DNA of 64,000 bases, taken from positions 1 to 64,000 of the forward strand of contig NZ_PXZO01000042.1 of assembly GCF_003013475.1 (NCBI RefSeq), written 5' to 3'. This DNA comes from Brevibacillus porteri. GTDB taxonomy: Bacteria; Bacillota; Bacilli; Brevibacillales; Brevibacillaceae. The notes under the pieces were generated by a model that worked only from the letters and a program-made list of their open reading frames with translations, ran no database searches and had not been told where the DNA came from. Below, piece after piece: positions 42,890 through 51,620 of this stretch. Each line of letters begins with the position of its first letter. Within the stretch, counting starts at the first letter, position 1. The translations under genes and the position numbers were made by a program.

Positions 42890-44428
42890 ATGACACCCAC
42901 AGTCGGAGACATCTACTGTGTTTTTGTCGAGAAGCTGCAAAAGTACACAGCTTGCCAGGTCACATCGATAAAAGAGCCTGACACGAGTAAATCCAACCTC
43001 ATCAGTATCCTCGAGCTGGACTGGAGCAGCGATACACTGCCTGATGAATCAGAGCTGCACCAGATGAAGCCCTTATATTGCGACTACTTCTTCTGGAACA
43101 ACAAGCTCGATCACATCTATGTTGATCCAGCGGTGCCCAAAGGCTACATAAAAGTAGGGAATGTACCACCTCTCGTGACAGAAGAGACAAGGAGTTACGG
43201 CAGTTGGGATGTCGGAGGGAGCCTGTACCGTCAACACAAGTGGAATCAAATTCCCGAGGAACGTCGCAAGCAGTTTAAACAGGCCGCAAATGATGACAAA
43301 ATGATTTGGCTGGGCGGGAAGAGCCTGCGTAGATCTAACAACGTCATTCATGCTGACATCCTGCGAAGCCTGACGGACATCTCTGAATTGGAAAAGCTCC
43401 CTTGCCTGACAAGAATCTACGCAGAGGAGCCCACCGATTCCTTGCTTGCCTTTGTCAAAAGCAATCCGTTTATTCTGGAGCTTCACCTGGAAAAAGCCAA
43501 CGGCTCCTCTCTAGATCTGATAGGAAGCCATCTCAGTAAACTCTCTCTCCAAAACGCGGACGGGCTGGAGTCACTGCATCTGAACGATTGTCTACGAGAG
43601 CTCATACTGGACAAGGCCATTTCATCAAACCTGTTCATAGAAGCCGAACAAGATGGATATTGGCTGACCGCCTCATTCTCAGATTCGCTACCGCTTCACC
43701 GCGGACTCGACCAGCTAGGAGGACTCAATCTGCGCGATGTGACGGAGCTGGACTTACAGCCACTCGTCCAACGCTATCCCTCGCTTCAGAACCTCCGTCT
43801 GTGGGGCAAGCCTGGTACCCTCAGTAATCTGGGCAGTATCAAGCACTTGAAGGAGCTACTGACGTTTACGACCTACGATCTGTTTGGCTTCACAGGGGAC
43901 GAGTTCCCTTCGCCAGATCAATGTCCCAAGCTCTCCAGTCTCTGGATGACAAGCCTCCCAGCAGAAGCGGCCAAGACCATTAAAGCCGCCTACAAAAAAG
44001 AAGTAAAAAATGGGCTGGATTTGTCCATCACCAAGCCGCGCAAGCCCGAATGGCTGGCCAATAATTTGACCAATCCGTTTCGCGATTGGGATGGCAGGGA
44101 GCACATCTCAACAACCCACGCCAACAAGGCCGCCAGTCTCTATAAAAAAATGAACACCGCGATCAGTGCGCTTGAAAAACAGAGCAACGAAGACGCGACG
44201 ACTGCGGAAGAAATACAAACTGCTTTGCGTGCATGGGTCAAAGAGTACACAGAGACTTTCAACAAAATGGATCGCCGGACTGGCTTTATCGAAACAGTTG
44301 AGCGAGAAGAAATTTTCGTTGTGCTCGATGAGCTGCTTCAGTCGGCAAAACAGAATTTATCTACTACGGGTGTGGAAGTAGATGTGGACGAGCTTTTTGC
44401 TATTTTTGATCAGACACGTGATTTTTGA
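42890..44428 (+). CDS. leucine-rich-repeat-like protein of unknown function
   Basis: A 512-residue soluble protein. The N-terminal 100 residues (GDIYCVFVEKLQKYTACQVTSI) look like an Imm26-type small beta domain. Residues about 170-370 contain irregular leucine-rich repeats (ILELHLEKANG, LSKLSLQNADGLESLHLNDCLRELILDKA). The C-terminal part is helical and acidic (EEIQTALRAWVKEYTETFNKMDR, VLDELLQSAKQNL). No catalytic motif is visible. It may be a binding or immunity-like protein. Monocistronic. The ATG at 42890 has AAAGGA 8 nt upstream. Confidence 0.6.
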   Translation: MTPTVGDIYCVFVEKLQKYTACQVTSIKEPDTSKSNLISILELDWSSDTLPDESELHQMKPLYCDYFFWNNKLDHIYVDPAVPKGYIKVGNVPPLVTEETRSYGSWDVGGSLYRQHKWNQIPEERRKQFKQAANDDKMIWLGGKSLRRSNNVIHADILRSLTDISELEKLPCLTRIYAEEPTDSLLAFVKSNPFILELHLEKANGSSLDLIGSHLSKLSLQNADGLESLHLNDCLRELILDKAISSNLFIEAEQDGYWLTASFSDSLPLHRGLDQLGGLNLRDVTELDLQPLVQRYPSLQNLRLWGKPGTLSNLGSIKHLKELLTFTTYDLFGFTGDEFPSPDQCPKLSSLWMTSLPAEAAKTIKAAYKKEVKNGLDLSITKPRKPEWLANNLTNPFRDWDGREHISTTHANKAASLYKKMNTAISALEKQSNEDATTAEEIQTALRAWVKEYTETFNKMDRRTGFIETVEREEIFVVLDELLQSAKQNLSTTGVEVDVDELFAIFDQTRDF

Positions 44429-44442
44429 GTGAGAAAAAAGAC

Positions 44443-44472
44443 GCCGCCTCTCCTATAGGAAGGCGGCTTTTC
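44443..44472. terminator. bidirectional terminator
   Basis: gccgcct and aggcggc pair, flanked by aaaaaag on the left and cttttcg on the right. It serves the LRR-like gene and the convergent methyltransferase gene. Confidence 0.75.
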
Positions 44473-44476
44473 GTGC

Positions 44477-45085
44477 TTAGGCATTCTTTTTGATGACCCA
44501 CGTACTCATGCAACGCTGTCCAGCTACGTTCACCGTTTTGATTGGCTCCAGGAACACACCTTGCCGTTTTTCCGTCATGCCCACCATCGTCCGTTCATTT
44601 ACGAGAAAACGGGTGCTTCCGTCCGGCAACAAATAACGCTCGTTCCCTAGTGGCTGTACCGCATCCTCAATCCCGATCGAGGAAGCAAGACGCATAAATA
44701 GAATGCCTCCTGGCTTCAGTACCCGCCACAGCTCCTCTAGCATCTGATGAAAATGCTCTTCGTTTTCAGCAAAATGGAGAACGGCATTACTGATGATGAA
44801 ATCGAAGCTTTCGTTTTCAAAGCTCATGCTCTCAATCGGTTCCACACGAGCACGCTCCGCTGACCAGTTCGGCGCCAGTTGCGATGCCATTTGCTGTACA
44901 GCCTCGATAGCTTTTGCCGATTGGTCAACCGCATACACCGTATAGCCATTTTGCAAAAAGTAGACCAAATTCCGCCCCGAGCCGCAGCCAGCATCGAGTA
45001 TCTGCATTTCCTTCGTAACCCGTCCCTTTAACAGCTGGTCAAACAAGTAGATATCGATATCGCCAAATTGCTCGTAAAGATTCAT
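44477..45085 (-). CDS. class I SAM-dependent methyltransferase
   Basis: A 202-residue methyltransferase. Motif I is LDAGCGSGRNLVYF, the acidic end of strand 2 is VYAVDQS, motif IV region is FDFIISNAVLHF, and LWRVLKPGGILFMRL follows. The small size resembles TehB/UbiE-like stand-alone enzymes. The substrate is unknown. Monocistronic, head-to-head with the second sigma-54 activator. Confidence 0.82.
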   Translation of the reverse strand: MNLYEQFGDIDIYLFDQLLKGRVTKEMQILDAGCGSGRNLVYFLQNGYTVYAVDQSAKAIEAVQQMASQLAPNWSAERARVEPIESMSFENESFDFIISNAVLHFAENEEHFHQMLEELWRVLKPGGILFMRLASSIGIEDAVQPLGNERYLLPDGSTRFLVNERTMVGMTEKRQGVFLEPIKTVNVAGQRCMSTWVIKKNA

Positions 45086-45261
45086 CGTTTTTCTCAGCCC
45101 TCCGTCCGTTATGACCGTTTTTTCTTACGCTCATTCTACCATCTCAATCGGGAAGATTCCCGTGTCCAGCCGTCTGTGAGTGAGCTGCCTCTTTCCCCCT
45201 GCACAATGAAAAAGCTGTGCTATACTAATGGCACCAAGCTGCAACGGGGAGGGAAATCCGC

Positions 45262-46653
45262 ATGTTTGCGCCAAAAAGCCTGGACAGCTTCCTGGACCTG
45301 TTCTTCGATGGCGTCATTATCACGGATCGAGACGGGTTGATCATCAAAGTAAACTCTGCGTATCAGCGTATGACCGGAAAAACCGCCGAGGAGCTAGTCG
45401 GAAAAGACATACGCACGACTGTCGGAATCAAGCTCCATTCAAATGAATCCAGTACAATCCGGGTACTGGAGGAAAAACGCCCAGTGACGATTATCCAGCG
45501 GGCACCCATGGGCAATGGGTACAAGGAATACATGACAACCGGAATGCCCATGTTCAACGATCAAAATGAGATCGAGTACGTGGTGAACTGTGTGCGTGAT
45601 ATGACGGAGTTGAATGAACTAAAGCAGCACTTGAGCCGTGCCAGACAAATGAATCAGAATTATCTGGAAGAGATTGAAACTCTCAGACAGCAGGTTCACA
45701 AGTACGATTTCGTTGCACATAGCAAAGTAATGCTGGATGTCAGGGATGCGGCCGACAAAGTAGCTTCTGTTGATTCTCCGGTCATGCTTCGCGGGGAATC
45801 CGGCGTAGGCAAGGAAGTGATCGCTAAATACATCCACCACCAGAGCAAACGGTCAAAAGGGGCGTTTATCAAAGTAAATTGTGGCGCCATCCCTGCTTCC
45901 TTGATGGAAAGTGAGTTCTTTGGATATGAATCAGGTGCTTTCACGGGAGCGAGCAAAGAAGGAAAGCCCGGCTATTTTGAAATGGCCGACAAAGGAACCC
46001 TCTTTTTGGACGAGATCGGCGACATGCCTCTTGATCTACAGGTAAAATTGTTACGGGCTCTCGAAGAACAGGAATTCCGTCGCGTGGGTGGAGTCAAGAC
46101 CATTCGTTCGGATGTACGGATTATCGCCGCTACGAATCAAGATCTGGAAGAGATGGTAGCGCAGAAAGAATTTCGCAAAGATTTGTATTATCGCCTGCAA
46201 GTATATCCCATCCACATACCTCCTCTGCGAGAGCGAAAAGAGGAGATTCCGTTCTTTATCGAACACTTTTTGCAGCAGTACCAGGAAAAAAATGCGATCC
46301 AAATTCAACTCACCCGAGAAGCCACCCAATTGCTGTATCAATATGATTGGCCTGGCAACATCAGAGAGTTGATCAACGTAATGGAACGCATGGCGATCTC
46401 CTGTGCCAACGGTGAAATCCGGCCCGAACATTTGCCAAGAGAGATGTTTGGAAATCTGGGAAAAATCATTCCCAAGACCTTTCAAGAAGAAGTTGAGCTA
46501 TTTGAATTTCAAGGTATGAAACGCGCGCTGACCTTGCACAAATCAACACGCAAAGCAGCCAAAGCCCTGCAAATGAGCCAGCCCACTTTTGTACGAAAAA
46601 TGAAACAGTATGAAGAAAAATACAAGTGCGATCCAAAAGTGAATCACCAATGA
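45262..46653 (+). CDS. PAS-containing sigma-54-dependent activator
   Basis: 463 residues: a PAS domain (FFDGVIITDRDGLIIKVNSAYQRMTGK), a linker, an AAA+ core (Walker A GESGVGKEV, GAFTGA loop intact, Walker B TLFLDEIGDMP) and a TyrR-type HTH (KAAKALQMSQPTFVRKMKQY). The HTH is similar to that of the gab activator. It ends 78 nt before a -24/-12 promoter that reads into the DUF3311/symporter/amidase operon, which it presumably controls. Confidence 0.87.
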   Translation: MFAPKSLDSFLDLFFDGVIITDRDGLIIKVNSAYQRMTGKTAEELVGKDIRTTVGIKLHSNESSTIRVLEEKRPVTIIQRAPMGNGYKEYMTTGMPMFNDQNEIEYVVNCVRDMTELNELKQHLSRARQMNQNYLEEIETLRQQVHKYDFVAHSKVMLDVRDAADKVASVDSPVMLRGESGVGKEVIAKYIHHQSKRSKGAFIKVNCGAIPASLMESEFFGYESGAFTGASKEGKPGYFEMADKGTLFLDEIGDMPLDLQVKLLRALEEQEFRRVGGVKTIRSDVRIIAATNQDLEEMVAQKEFRKDLYYRLQVYPIHIPPLRERKEEIPFFIEHFLQQYQEKNAIQIQLTREATQLLYQYDWPGNIRELINVMERMAISCANGEIRPEHLPREMFGNLGKIIPKTFQEEVELFEFQGMKRALTLHKSTRKAAKALQMSQPTFVRKMKQYEEKYKCDPKVNHQ

Positions 46654-46678
46654 CCCAGAGTGATTTATTAATGAATCG
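46633..46678. promoter_or_regulatory. upstream activating sites of the symporter/amidase operon
   Basis: tgatttattaatgaatcg at 46661-46678 and aaaagtgaatcac at 46634-46646 resemble the gab dyads (ATTCAnnAATGAATC). The first overlaps the regulator's stop region. They lie 50-100 bp upstream of the sigma-54 promoter. Confidence 0.55.
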
Positions 46679-46688
46679 TTTTCGATCG

Positions 46689-46736
46689 ATGCCAACGTGG
46701 ATGGTGCCAGTATAGTGCCATTTTTGACGTTGGCAT
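46689..46736. promoter_or_regulatory. inverted repeat overlapping a sigma-54 -24 element
   Basis: atgccaacgt and acgttggcat are perfect 10-bp arms 28 nt apart. The right arm contains the -24 tggcat. The interior repeats gtgcca twice. It can also form a terminator-like hairpin (followed by attctttttg) after the regulator gene. Confidence 0.6.
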
Positions 46737-46746
46737 TCTTTTTGCT
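46731..46746 (+). promoter_or_regulatory. sigma-54 promoter of the DUF3311-symporter-amidase operon
   Basis: tggcattctttttgct has GG and GC separated by 10 nt, with a T-rich spacer typical of strong sigma-54 promoters. It is 34 nt upstream of the first gene. Confidence 0.8.
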
Positions 46747-46779
46747 TTTAACCAAATAACAGAGAAAGGAGTGCTGATC

Positions 46780-46980
46780 ATGAAATGGATTCATGTATGG
46801 GGGCTGATTCCCTTTATCGGGATGTTGGGGGGGCTTCCTTTTGCGAACAAGGCGACTCCCTATGTGCTGGGAATGCCTTTTCTACTTTTTTGGATCGTGC
46901 TGTGGGTCGTTCTGACTTCCGTCGTGATGGCAATTATTAATAGCATCGATCCTGCCAATCGAGAGGGGGATCATGCATGA
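46780..46980 (+). CDS. DUF3311 small membrane protein
   Basis: A 66-residue protein with two membrane helices (WGLIPFIGMLGGLPFAN and LGMPFLLFWIVLWVVLTSVVMAII). DUF3311 proteins are encoded next to sodium:solute symporters and probably act as an accessory subunit. The ATG at 46780 has AAAGGAG 8 nt upstream. It overlaps the symporter gene by 4 nt (atga), so translation is coupled. Confidence 0.82.
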   Translation: MKWIHVWGLIPFIGMLGGLPFANKATPYVLGMPFLLFWIVLWVVLTSVVMAIINSIDPANREGDHA

Positions 46981-48416
46981 ACATCTCCATACTGATTACC
47001 TTCGCCTTTTTACTGGCAGCTATTCTGCTTGCCATTCGCTCCAGTCGGGGGAAAAAGATGAGTCTGGAGCAATGGTCAGTTGGCGGACGCGGTTTTGGAA
47101 CCGTTTTCGTTTTCCTGTTGCTCGCGGGTGAATTCTTTACGAGCTTCACCTTTTTAGGCGGTAGCGGAATGATTTATCAGGTCGGTTCACCAGCCTACTA
47201 CGTGCTGGCATACATGACACTGGCCTATGTTTTTTCTTATTATCTCTTACCTCCTGTATGGCGTTATGCCAAAGAGCATGGGATCGTCTCCATCTCTGAT
47301 TTTTTTCGCAGTAAATATCAGAGCCCTTTTCTAGGCGTGCTGGTTTCCATCGTCGGGATTATTGCTTCTGTGCCTGTCGTCGTCCTGCAATTGAAAGGGC
47401 TTGGGATCATCGTATCGGAAACCTCCTACGGGATGATTTCGCCCACGCTCGCTGTATGGATCGGGACCATCGCCGTGACGGTGTATGTCATGATTTCCGG
47501 GATTCACGGAGCTGCGTGGACTGCGGCCATCAAGGATATTTCCATCGTGCTGGTCGTGGTGTTCCTTGGCTTGTACTTGCCGTATCATTACTTAGGCGGC
47601 TTACAGCCGATGTTTGAGGCAGTGCAAGCAGCCAAGCCGGATCATCTGACTCTCCCTGAACAGGGACAAAGCGTCAGCTGGGTCATCTCTACTGTGTTGT
47701 TGACAGCGTTTGGTTTTTACATGCAACCAGGTTTGTTTGCAGCGGCTTTGTCAGCAAAAAGCGAGAAAGTATTCCGTCGCAATACGATTATCATGCCGCT
47801 TTATACCTTGTTGCTGCTATTCGTCTTCTTTGTCGGCTATACCGCTATTTTACAGGTTCCCGGCTTGAAGGGAGCCGACGGAGACTTGGCCCTGTTGCGC
47901 CTTTCCCTCCAGACCTTTGACCCTTGGTTCATTGGAATTATTGGCGGGGTAGGGGTATTGACTGCCCTGGTACCGACCTCCGTCATTTTGCTTACCATCG
48001 GGACATTGTTCGCGACGAACATCTACAAGCCTTTGACCAAAACCAAAGAGGAAGGGCATATAGCGAAAGTAGCCAAAGTAACTGTTCCCGTCACCGCGTT
48101 CATTTCACTCTACTTTGTCATGAACGGCGGAAATGCACTGTACGCTTTATTATTGATGTCCTTTAGTCTGATTACCCAACTGTTCCCGTCACTCTTGCTG
48201 AGCCTCCTACCGAATAACCAGATCAACAAATACGGAGCATTCTGGGGAATTCTCGTCGGAGTCATTACTGTTGCCTATTTGACACTCTCCAAGACGACAA
48301 TAGGTACGTTGTTTCCCGATTTACCGCAAGTCATTAAGGACTTTAACCCCGGGTTTATCGCCCTCTTCGTAAATGTGTTGGTCGCTTTCCTTGTCAGCAG
48401 GCTTAAACCATTTTGA
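46977..48416 (+). CDS. sodium:solute symporter family protein
   Basis: A 479-residue SSS transporter with about 13 helices. The signature region includes EQWSVGGRGFGTVFVFLLLAGEFFTSFTFLGGSGMIYQVG near the N-terminus, and GIHGAAWTAAIKDISIV is the conserved helix-6-like stretch. It would import an organic solute with Na+. The next gene overlaps or abuts it and encodes an amidase, so the substrate may be an N-acylated or peptide-like compound. The solute is not determined. Confidence 0.87.
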   Translation: MNISILITFAFLLAAILLAIRSSRGKKMSLEQWSVGGRGFGTVFVFLLLAGEFFTSFTFLGGSGMIYQVGSPAYYVLAYMTLAYVFSYYLLPPVWRYAKEHGIVSISDFFRSKYQSPFLGVLVSIVGIIASVPVVVLQLKGLGIIVSETSYGMISPTLAVWIGTIAVTVYVMISGIHGAAWTAAIKDISIVLVVVFLGLYLPYHYLGGLQPMFEAVQAAKPDHLTLPEQGQSVSWVISTVLLTAFGFYMQPGLFAAALSAKSEKVFRRNTIIMPLYTLLLLFVFFVGYTAILQVPGLKGADGDLALLRLSLQTFDPWFIGIIGGVGVLTALVPTSVILLTIGTLFATNIYKPLTKTKEEGHIAKVAKVTVPVTAFISLYFVMNGGNALYALLLMSFSLITQLFPSLLLSLLPNNQINKYGAFWGILVGVITVAYLTLSKTTIGTLFPDLPQVIKDFNPGFIALFVNVLVAFLVSRLKPF

Positions 48417-48436
48417 GCAATTTGGAGGTTGTAATC

Positions 48437-49528
48437 ATGTCGTTTCCATATTTTCATGTACGTGGTTCTGCATTTGAGCGCGGTAAACAACTGGGCGAAT
48501 TGGCTCAACAGCAGATCATGCACAACATCGATACTTACAAATCCTTATTTTGGGAAATGTCCCAAGTGAAATGGGCATCGGCCCGGGCACATGCTGTCCA
48601 GTACATTTCCTGGATCGAGCGCTATGATGCCGAGATTTTAGAAGAAATCAAAGGCATGAGTGAAGGCTCAGGACAAGATCTGCTCGACTTGATCGTCCTG
48701 AATGCCCGCAGTGAAATCATCACCAATCTCGCAGGCAGCCACGCACCCTCAGACGGTTGCACCACGATGACAGCTGTCCCTGAGATCACGAAAAATCAGG
48801 AGATGCTACTCGGTCAAAACTGGGACTGGAACAATAAGGTCAAGCCAGGACTGATCATTCTGGAAATCAATCAAGCTCCCCGACCAACCATTCTGATGGT
48901 GACAGAGGCCGGAATAGTGGGGAAAATCGGTATGAACAGCGCAGGGGTAGGCGTCTGCCTGAACTTCCTCGGAACATCGGAGCGCGGTATGGGCGTACCT
49001 ATTCATGTCGTCCTGCGCGGAATCCTCAACAGCCGCACACTTCCACAGGCAGTAGGTCAGGTAGCTCGATTCCCACGCGGCACCTCTGCCAATTACTTGA
49101 TCGCCCATAAGGAAGGGGAAGCACTCAACGTCGAGACGACCCCGACCAACTACGATGTTCTCTATCCGACAGCTGGATGGATGGCTCATGCCAATCATTT
49201 CATCAGTCCACGAATGCTCATGATTGAGGATACAGCACGGATCATGTCCCCTGACACACACCTCAGATTGGGACGGGCCAGCAAACAACTAGCTCACTAT
49301 GGGAAAAACATCGATGTCGATGCCCTCAAGCAGATTATGCAGGATCACTGTGGCAGCCCAGATGGCATTTGCAGGCATGGCGAGCTCTTTCCACCTGATC
49401 TGGGACGTCCGATGATCTCAAGCACCGTGTTCTCTATCATCATGAACCTGTCGCAGGGAACATTTGAATTGGCTGCTGGTCAGCCTTGCTCTGAGCCATA
49501 TAAAGCGTACCAATTTACTAACCAGTAA
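48437..49528 (+). CDS. peptidase C45 / acyl-CoA:6-APA acyltransferase-like Ntn-hydrolase
   Basis: A 363-residue C45-family Ntn hydrolase. The nucleophile would be Cys108 (SDGCTTMTA) exposed after autocleavage. LLGQNWDWN, the INSAGVGVCLNFL-like segment (MNSAGVGVCLNFL) and AHANHF complete the family pattern. Family members hydrolyse or transfer acyl amides (penicillin, N-acyl amino acids, bile-type conjugates). The ATG at 48437 with TTGGAGG 8 nt upstream is preferred to an upstream start at 48413. Cytoplasmic, last gene of a sigma-54 operon with a symporter. Confidence 0.83.
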   Translation: MSFPYFHVRGSAFERGKQLGELAQQQIMHNIDTYKSLFWEMSQVKWASARAHAVQYISWIERYDAEILEEIKGMSEGSGQDLLDLIVLNARSEIITNLAGSHAPSDGCTTMTAVPEITKNQEMLLGQNWDWNNKVKPGLIILEINQAPRPTILMVTEAGIVGKIGMNSAGVGVCLNFLGTSERGMGVPIHVVLRGILNSRTLPQAVGQVARFPRGTSANYLIAHKEGEALNVETTPTNYDVLYPTAGWMAHANHFISPRMLMIEDTARIMSPDTHLRLGRASKQLAHYGKNIDVDALKQIMQDHCGSPDGICRHGELFPPDLGRPMISSTVFSIIMNLSQGTFELAAGQPCSEPYKAYQFTNQ

Positions 49529-49539
49529 CTGACACGCCT

Positions 49540-49572
49540 CTCTTCTTTCTTTGTAAAGGTGAGGGGTTTTTT
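49540..49572 (+). terminator. probable terminator of the symporter/amidase operon
   Basis: cgcctctc pairs imperfectly with gtgaggggt (two mismatches) and is followed by seven T. Confidence 0.4.
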
Positions 49573-49580
49573 TCTATATG

Positions 49581-49638
49581 TTGACAATTAATGATTACAA
49601 TTGTAATCTATAAAAAGCAATAGACTACAAATGTAATC
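49581..49638 (+). promoter_or_regulatory. promoter and two BlaI-type operators
   Basis: A -35 ttgaca and a -10 taatct are 17 nt apart. gattacaattgtaatc (49593-49608) is a perfect 16-bp palindrome over the -10, and gactacaaatgtaatc (49623-49638) is a second copy 30 nt on. Both contain the TACA-N2-TGTA core of BlaI/MecI sites, so the regulator gene is autorepressed. Confidence 0.85.
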
Positions 49639-49654
49639 AACGGAGGTGTCTTAC

Positions 49655-50029
49655 TTGGACGAGCAACCGCGAATCTCGGATGCCGAGTGGGAGATTATGA
49701 AGGTCATCTGGGCAAAGTCCCCCGCTACAGCAGCCGATGTCATCCACACCCTGCGAGACAACAAGACGTGGAAAGACAACACAATCAAAACCTTGCTCAG
49801 CCGCTTGTTGCAAAAGGGTATTCTCACCTATGAGCAGGTCAATCGCCTCTACTATTACTCTCCTGTGCTCACTGAGGAAGAATGCAAGCGCCAAGAGCGC
49901 CAATCCTTTTTGCAGCGCGTGTACGGCGGAGCCTTAAAGCCCATGCTGGTTCACTTTTTAAAAGAAGAAAAGCTCTCCTCCCAAGAGATCGACGAGCTAA
50001 AAAAAATCCTTTCCGAAAAGGAGAAATAA
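49655..50029 (+). CDS. BlaI/MecI/CopY-family transcriptional repressor
   Basis: 124 residues. The winged HTH (ISDAEWEIMKVIWAKSPATAADVIHTL, NTIKTLLSRLLQKGILTYEQVNRLYYYSPV) is followed by a dimerisation helix pair. It binds the two palindromes in its own promoter. The TTG at 49655 has GGAGG 8 nt upstream. The M56 sensor gene begins 5 nt later, and proteolysis by that partner is the usual derepression switch. Confidence 0.9.
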   Translation: MDEQPRISDAEWEIMKVIWAKSPATAADVIHTLRDNKTWKDNTIKTLLSRLLQKGILTYEQVNRLYYYSPVLTEEECKRQERQSFLQRVYGGALKPMLVHFLKEEKLSSQEIDELKKILSEKEK

Positions 50030-50033
50030 GCTG

Positions 50034-51464
50034 GTGGATTGGCAATGGCTCACACTCACCCTCAATCAAGCATTTACGTGGACACTGTCTAACTCCATCG
50101 AAGCCAGTCTACTCGTGCTCTTGATCTTGCTCTGCCAGCAGCTCGGCAAAAAGCATTTCCCCATCCGCTGGCACCATGCCGTATGGTTCCTGCTTCTCTG
50201 GAAGCTCGCGATTCCTTGGTCCATAGACAGCACGATCAGTTTGTATAACTGGCTGCCTACTTCCCCGTGGACATCCATACAGGAAACGCACCCGCCTACG
50301 GAACCGATTGTTCTCACTACAGAGGCTTTGCATCCGCATGAATTTGCCCTCCAGCCAGATGCCTCTCTAGCAAACGAAGCGAGCTTTTCCTGGATCAGCC
50401 TGCTTTCCCTCATCTGGATCGGCGGTGTCGCCATTTTCGCTATCACCATGACTCGCAGTGCATACCGATTGCTCTCTCAGCTAAAAAACGATGTGTTCGT
50501 ACAGGATGAAGCTATTTTGCGCGTCTTTTCCCAATGCCAAAAACAGATGGGCATCACCAAATCCATTCCCCTGCGCATGAGTCCTCAGATGACAAGCCCT
50601 GCCTTGATGGGAATCTGGCGACCGCAAATCTGGCTGCCGGAAAATCTTTTGGACAAGCTCAACGAGCATGAGCTGCGCCACATCTTTTTGCATGAGCTGG
50701 CGCATTGGAAAAGACGAGATATTCCTGTGAACAGCATCATGAGCGTGCTTCTGATCCTCAACTGGTTCAACCCGCTGTTATGGTATGCTGCTTCCCGCAT
50801 GCGTCAGGATCAGGAAATGGCTTGTGATGCCTTGGCTTTGACTTATTTGCAGGAGACAGAGGTACCTCGCTACGGATACACCATGATCAAAATGCTCGAG
50901 CTGTATGCCTGTCCCAAACAGATTCGCTTCACAGCCGGGTTCTCCAGCTCCAAAAAACAGGTGAAAAGGAGAATAGAAATGATTCGTCACTTTCAAAAAC
51001 GAGCGTATACGTGGACTCTATCTGGTATCGTGGTCGTCTTGGCTTTAGGCGTCTTCACTTTGACCGATGCAAAAAAAGTGCTCGGGAACGAGGTCCCCTT
51101 CTCTGTACCAGCAGAAGGGGAAACGAGAAGCGCACCCGATCAAACCAGCCTCTCCATCATCAACAACCTGAACACTCCAGTAAAAGCAGCCGCGGCAGGT
51201 AAGGTGCTCAAAGCTGAATACGATACAAAAACAGGGAAAGGCAACCAGGTCATTCTGGAGCATGAAGACGGGTATCAAACGGTTTACTCTCATTTGGAAA
51301 AGCTGGAGGTCACCGCTGGAGCTACTGTAACCCAAGGCCAGCTCATTGGTCTGTTAGGAAGTACGGGACGTAGCACGGGACCGCATCTTGCTTTCCAGAT
51401 TCTCGAAAATGGTACACCCGTTGATCCGACGAAGCTGTTGGAGAATGGGAAAACACAAGAGTAA
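50034..51464 (+). CDS. M56 (BlaR1/MecR1-type) membrane metalloprotease with degenerate extracellular M23 domain
   Basis: A 476-residue sensor: four helices with the zinc-protease motif HELAH at 220-224, and a fourth helix near 330-350. In place of the penicillin-binding domain there is an M23/LytM-like domain (about 365-470) with ILEHEDGYQTVYSHLEKLEVTAG and GPHLAFQI. The LytM zinc ligands are absent: no HxxxD before TPVKAAAAG and HLAF instead of HLHF. It probably senses wall material rather than cutting it. Signals would reach BlaI by cytoplasmic proteolysis. Confidence 0.85.
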   Translation: MDWQWLTLTLNQAFTWTLSNSIEASLLVLLILLCQQLGKKHFPIRWHHAVWFLLLWKLAIPWSIDSTISLYNWLPTSPWTSIQETHPPTEPIVLTTEALHPHEFALQPDASLANEASFSWISLLSLIWIGGVAIFAITMTRSAYRLLSQLKNDVFVQDEAILRVFSQCQKQMGITKSIPLRMSPQMTSPALMGIWRPQIWLPENLLDKLNEHELRHIFLHELAHWKRRDIPVNSIMSVLLILNWFNPLLWYAASRMRQDQEMACDALALTYLQETEVPRYGYTMIKMLELYACPKQIRFTAGFSSSKKQVKRRIEMIRHFQKRAYTWTLSGIVVVLALGVFTLTDAKKVLGNEVPFSVPAEGETRSAPDQTSLSIINNLNTPVKAAAAGKVLKAEYDTKTGKGNQVILEHEDGYQTVYSHLEKLEVTAGATVTQGQLIGLLGSTGRSTGPHLAFQILENGTPVDPTKLLENGKTQE

Positions 51465-51473
51465 CCTCATGCA

Positions 51474-51508
51474 AAAACCCATCAGGACAAGAGCGTCTGA
51501 TGGGTTTT
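51474..51508 (+). terminator. terminator of the BlaI/M56 operon
   Basis: aaaacccatcag and ctgatgggtttt are perfect arms with an 11-nt loop. The end of the stem is T-rich. Confidence 0.8.
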
Positions 51509-51620
51509 CAACGAAATATAGAATTCGAATTCAAACCATGTTGAATATTTTCACGTTTCTACTAGAGTGGTCTTTATCCTTGTTTTCATAGCCTTTCTCG
51601 CAATCGTTTCCGCTTTCTTC

